This document shows, one piece after another, positions 4,885 through 5,876 of a stretch of 5,876 nucleotides of DNA. This stretch comes from an uncultured Ruminococcus sp. (lineage in GTDB: Bacteria; Bacillota; Clostridia; Oscillospirales; Ruminococcaceae), in NCBI GenBank assembly GCA_947176565.1, contig CAMWRC010000092.1:1-5876 (forward strand). The letters are read 5' to 3'. The stretch's first letter is position 1, and each line of letters begins with the position of its first letter. A program made the translations under genes and the position numbers. Under the pieces are notes generated by a model. The model saw nothing but the letters and a program-made list of their open reading frames with translations, had not been told where the DNA came from and ran no database searches.

Positions 4885-5876
4885 TTACTGGACGCTCCAA
4901 GAATCGAATTCAACATCGCCGCTGAACACGAAATATACGTCCTTTGTACCTGTTACGCTGTTTACAACAGCTGTTTCGCCTGTAGCAGCATTGGCATAAC
5001 CGATAACGTCTCCTGTAGGCGAGCCAACGCACATTTTAATCATGCCGCTGCCGCTTGCCTTTACATTGAGTTTGCTCACGCCGTTTTTAAATTCAACGCC
5101 ACTGACCTTAATCCATTCGCCTTTTTTGCCGGATACTTTTGTATTCTGGAGTCCGTTTACTGTGATACCCTTTGACTGACTGGACATAGTTTCAGCCTGA
5201 ACAGTGGTATAAGGATTAAGAGTTTCTATCTGTGATACGCCCTTCATTGAGCCGCTTGCAGTGAACTTACCGCCTGAGAATGTTGCTTCGTCCAGGTGGC
5301 ATGAACGGTAGTTACCGCCTAAATCAATTGTACCATCGCTGTTCTTAGCCTGAATATTCATAGCTCTTGACTGGTTACGGCTGTGATAGAGAACATAATA
5401 TTTTCCCTTGAACTCAACGATTGAGTGGTGATTATTTCCGCCGCCGTCGAGCTGATAAGAAGCCGGGTTTTTCAGTGCGATTCCCTGATATGTGAAAGGT
5501 CCGAGAGGATTTTTAGAAGTCATTACAGCAATTTCTGCATTGCCGAATCCGTAAGGATTTCCGCCTGTATTCCAGTTAGTGCAGTATGAATAATAATACG
5601 TATCACCGACTTTGAGTATTGAAGAATCCTCAAAGAGATATGGCGGATTTATTTTTGCATATTCACCTGAAAGGCTGGTCATATCCGCACCGAGCTTTAC
5701 GGCTCTTGCAGTGCCGGGGTCTGCTGTTTTACCTTCGGGAACACCGCCGCCTACGTAAAGATAACCTGTACCGTCATCATCAACCATTACAGCGGGGTCG
5801 AAAAGCCAAGTTACATCGCTGAAGCCGGGGGTACTTTTATTGATAAGAGCCTTTCCTATAGGGTCAGTATAAGGAC
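4885..5876 (-). CDS. GH43 glycosidase with C-terminal CBM6 (partial, 5' end outside window)
   Basis: The frame is open to the window edge, so only the C-terminal 329 residues are seen; the Met at 5787 is internal, because family sequence (for example LFDPAV) continues upstream of it. Counting from the first whole codon, the GH43 five-bladed propeller part spans about 1-210. D26 in FDPAVMVDDDG fits the pKa-modulating Asp, and E82 in YLFEDSSILK fits the catalytic acid. The Asp base, in the first blade, lies outside. NNHHSIVEFKGKYYVLYH (148-164) is a typical late-propeller motif. A CBM6 (about 220-329, from NPYTTVQAET to FDSWSVQ) ends the protein; its VYFVFSG and FDSW elements are typical, though it is a little short. 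Such GH43-CBM6 proteins release arabinose or xylose from arabinoxylan, but substrate choice cannot be read here. No dockerin follows the CBM6; one could lie further toward the N-terminus. The gene ends in a stem-loop (4836-4869) and a terminator (4721-4753). Confidence 0.9.
   Translation of the reverse strand, partial: PYTDPIGKALINKSTPGFSDVTWLFDPAVMVDDDGTGYLYVGGGVPEGKTADPGTARAVKLGADMTSLSGEYAKINPPYLFEDSSILKVGDTYYYSYCTNWNTGGNPYGFGNAEIAVMTSKNPLGPFTYQGIALKNPASYQLDGGGNNHHSIVEFKGKYYVLYHSRNQSRAMNIQAKNSDGTIDLGGNYRSCHLDEATFSGGKFTASGSMKGVSQIETLNPYTTVQAETMSSQSKGITVNGLQNTKVSGKKGEWIKVSGVEFKNGVSKLNVKASGSGMIKMCVGSPTGDVIGYANAATGETAVVNSVTGTKDVYFVFSGDVEFDSWSVQ

Noticed and set aside
4885..5787. GH43-CBM6 as a complete 300-residue gene starting at the ATG at 5787
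   Set aside because: The frame continues open to the window edge with typical GH43 sequence, and the catalytic base blade would be missing, so this Met is internal.
5619..5822. Plus-strand 67-codon ORF
   Set aside because: It is antisense to the GH43 domain and has no recognisable features.

Overview
The window looks like the end of a metagenome-assembled contig from a fibre-degrading Firmicute, most likely a Ruminococcus close to the cellulosome-forming R. flavefaciens group. Three things point there: a type I dockerin inside a secreted xylanase/esterase, moderate to low GC with AT-rich intergenic regions, and strong AGGAG-type ribosome binding sites. The genus is inferred from domain architecture and recalled family resemblance, not from a search.

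Layout. Bases 1-56 are not genomic: they match an Illumina Nextera i7 adapter with two mismatches. Bases 80-1189 (+) encode an SLC13/ArsB-type anion permease whose start codon reads CTG, possibly because of a base error near the contig end. Bases 1190-1519 are a convergent intergenic region with a -10 box, a strong ribosome site leading into a three-codon reading frame, two facing terminators and an 18-bp inverted repeat close to the ParB site parS. Bases 1520-4486 (-) encode a 988-residue modular enzyme: signal peptide, GH30 subfamily 8 glucuronoxylanase, CBM22, type I dockerin, CE1 esterase. Bases 4487-4884 hold its promoter and leader, with repeats that could be operators, and then the 3' region and terminator of the next gene. 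Bases 4885-5876 (-) are the C-terminal part of a GH43 glycosidase with a terminal CBM6, cut by the window end.

Function. The two minus-strand genes form a xylan-degradation locus. The GH30_8 domain should cut xylan chains beside methylglucuronic acid branches, CBM22 holds the enzyme on xylan, CE1 should remove acetyl or feruloyl esters, and the GH43-CBM6 protein should remove arabinose or xylose units. The dockerin should place the GH30/CE1 protein on a cohesin scaffold; no dockerin is visible in the GH43 part shown. A terminator at 4721-4753 and a promoter at 4638-4666 separate the two genes, so they are neighbours but probably not one simple operon. The permease is convergent to them and has no evident link to xylan use.
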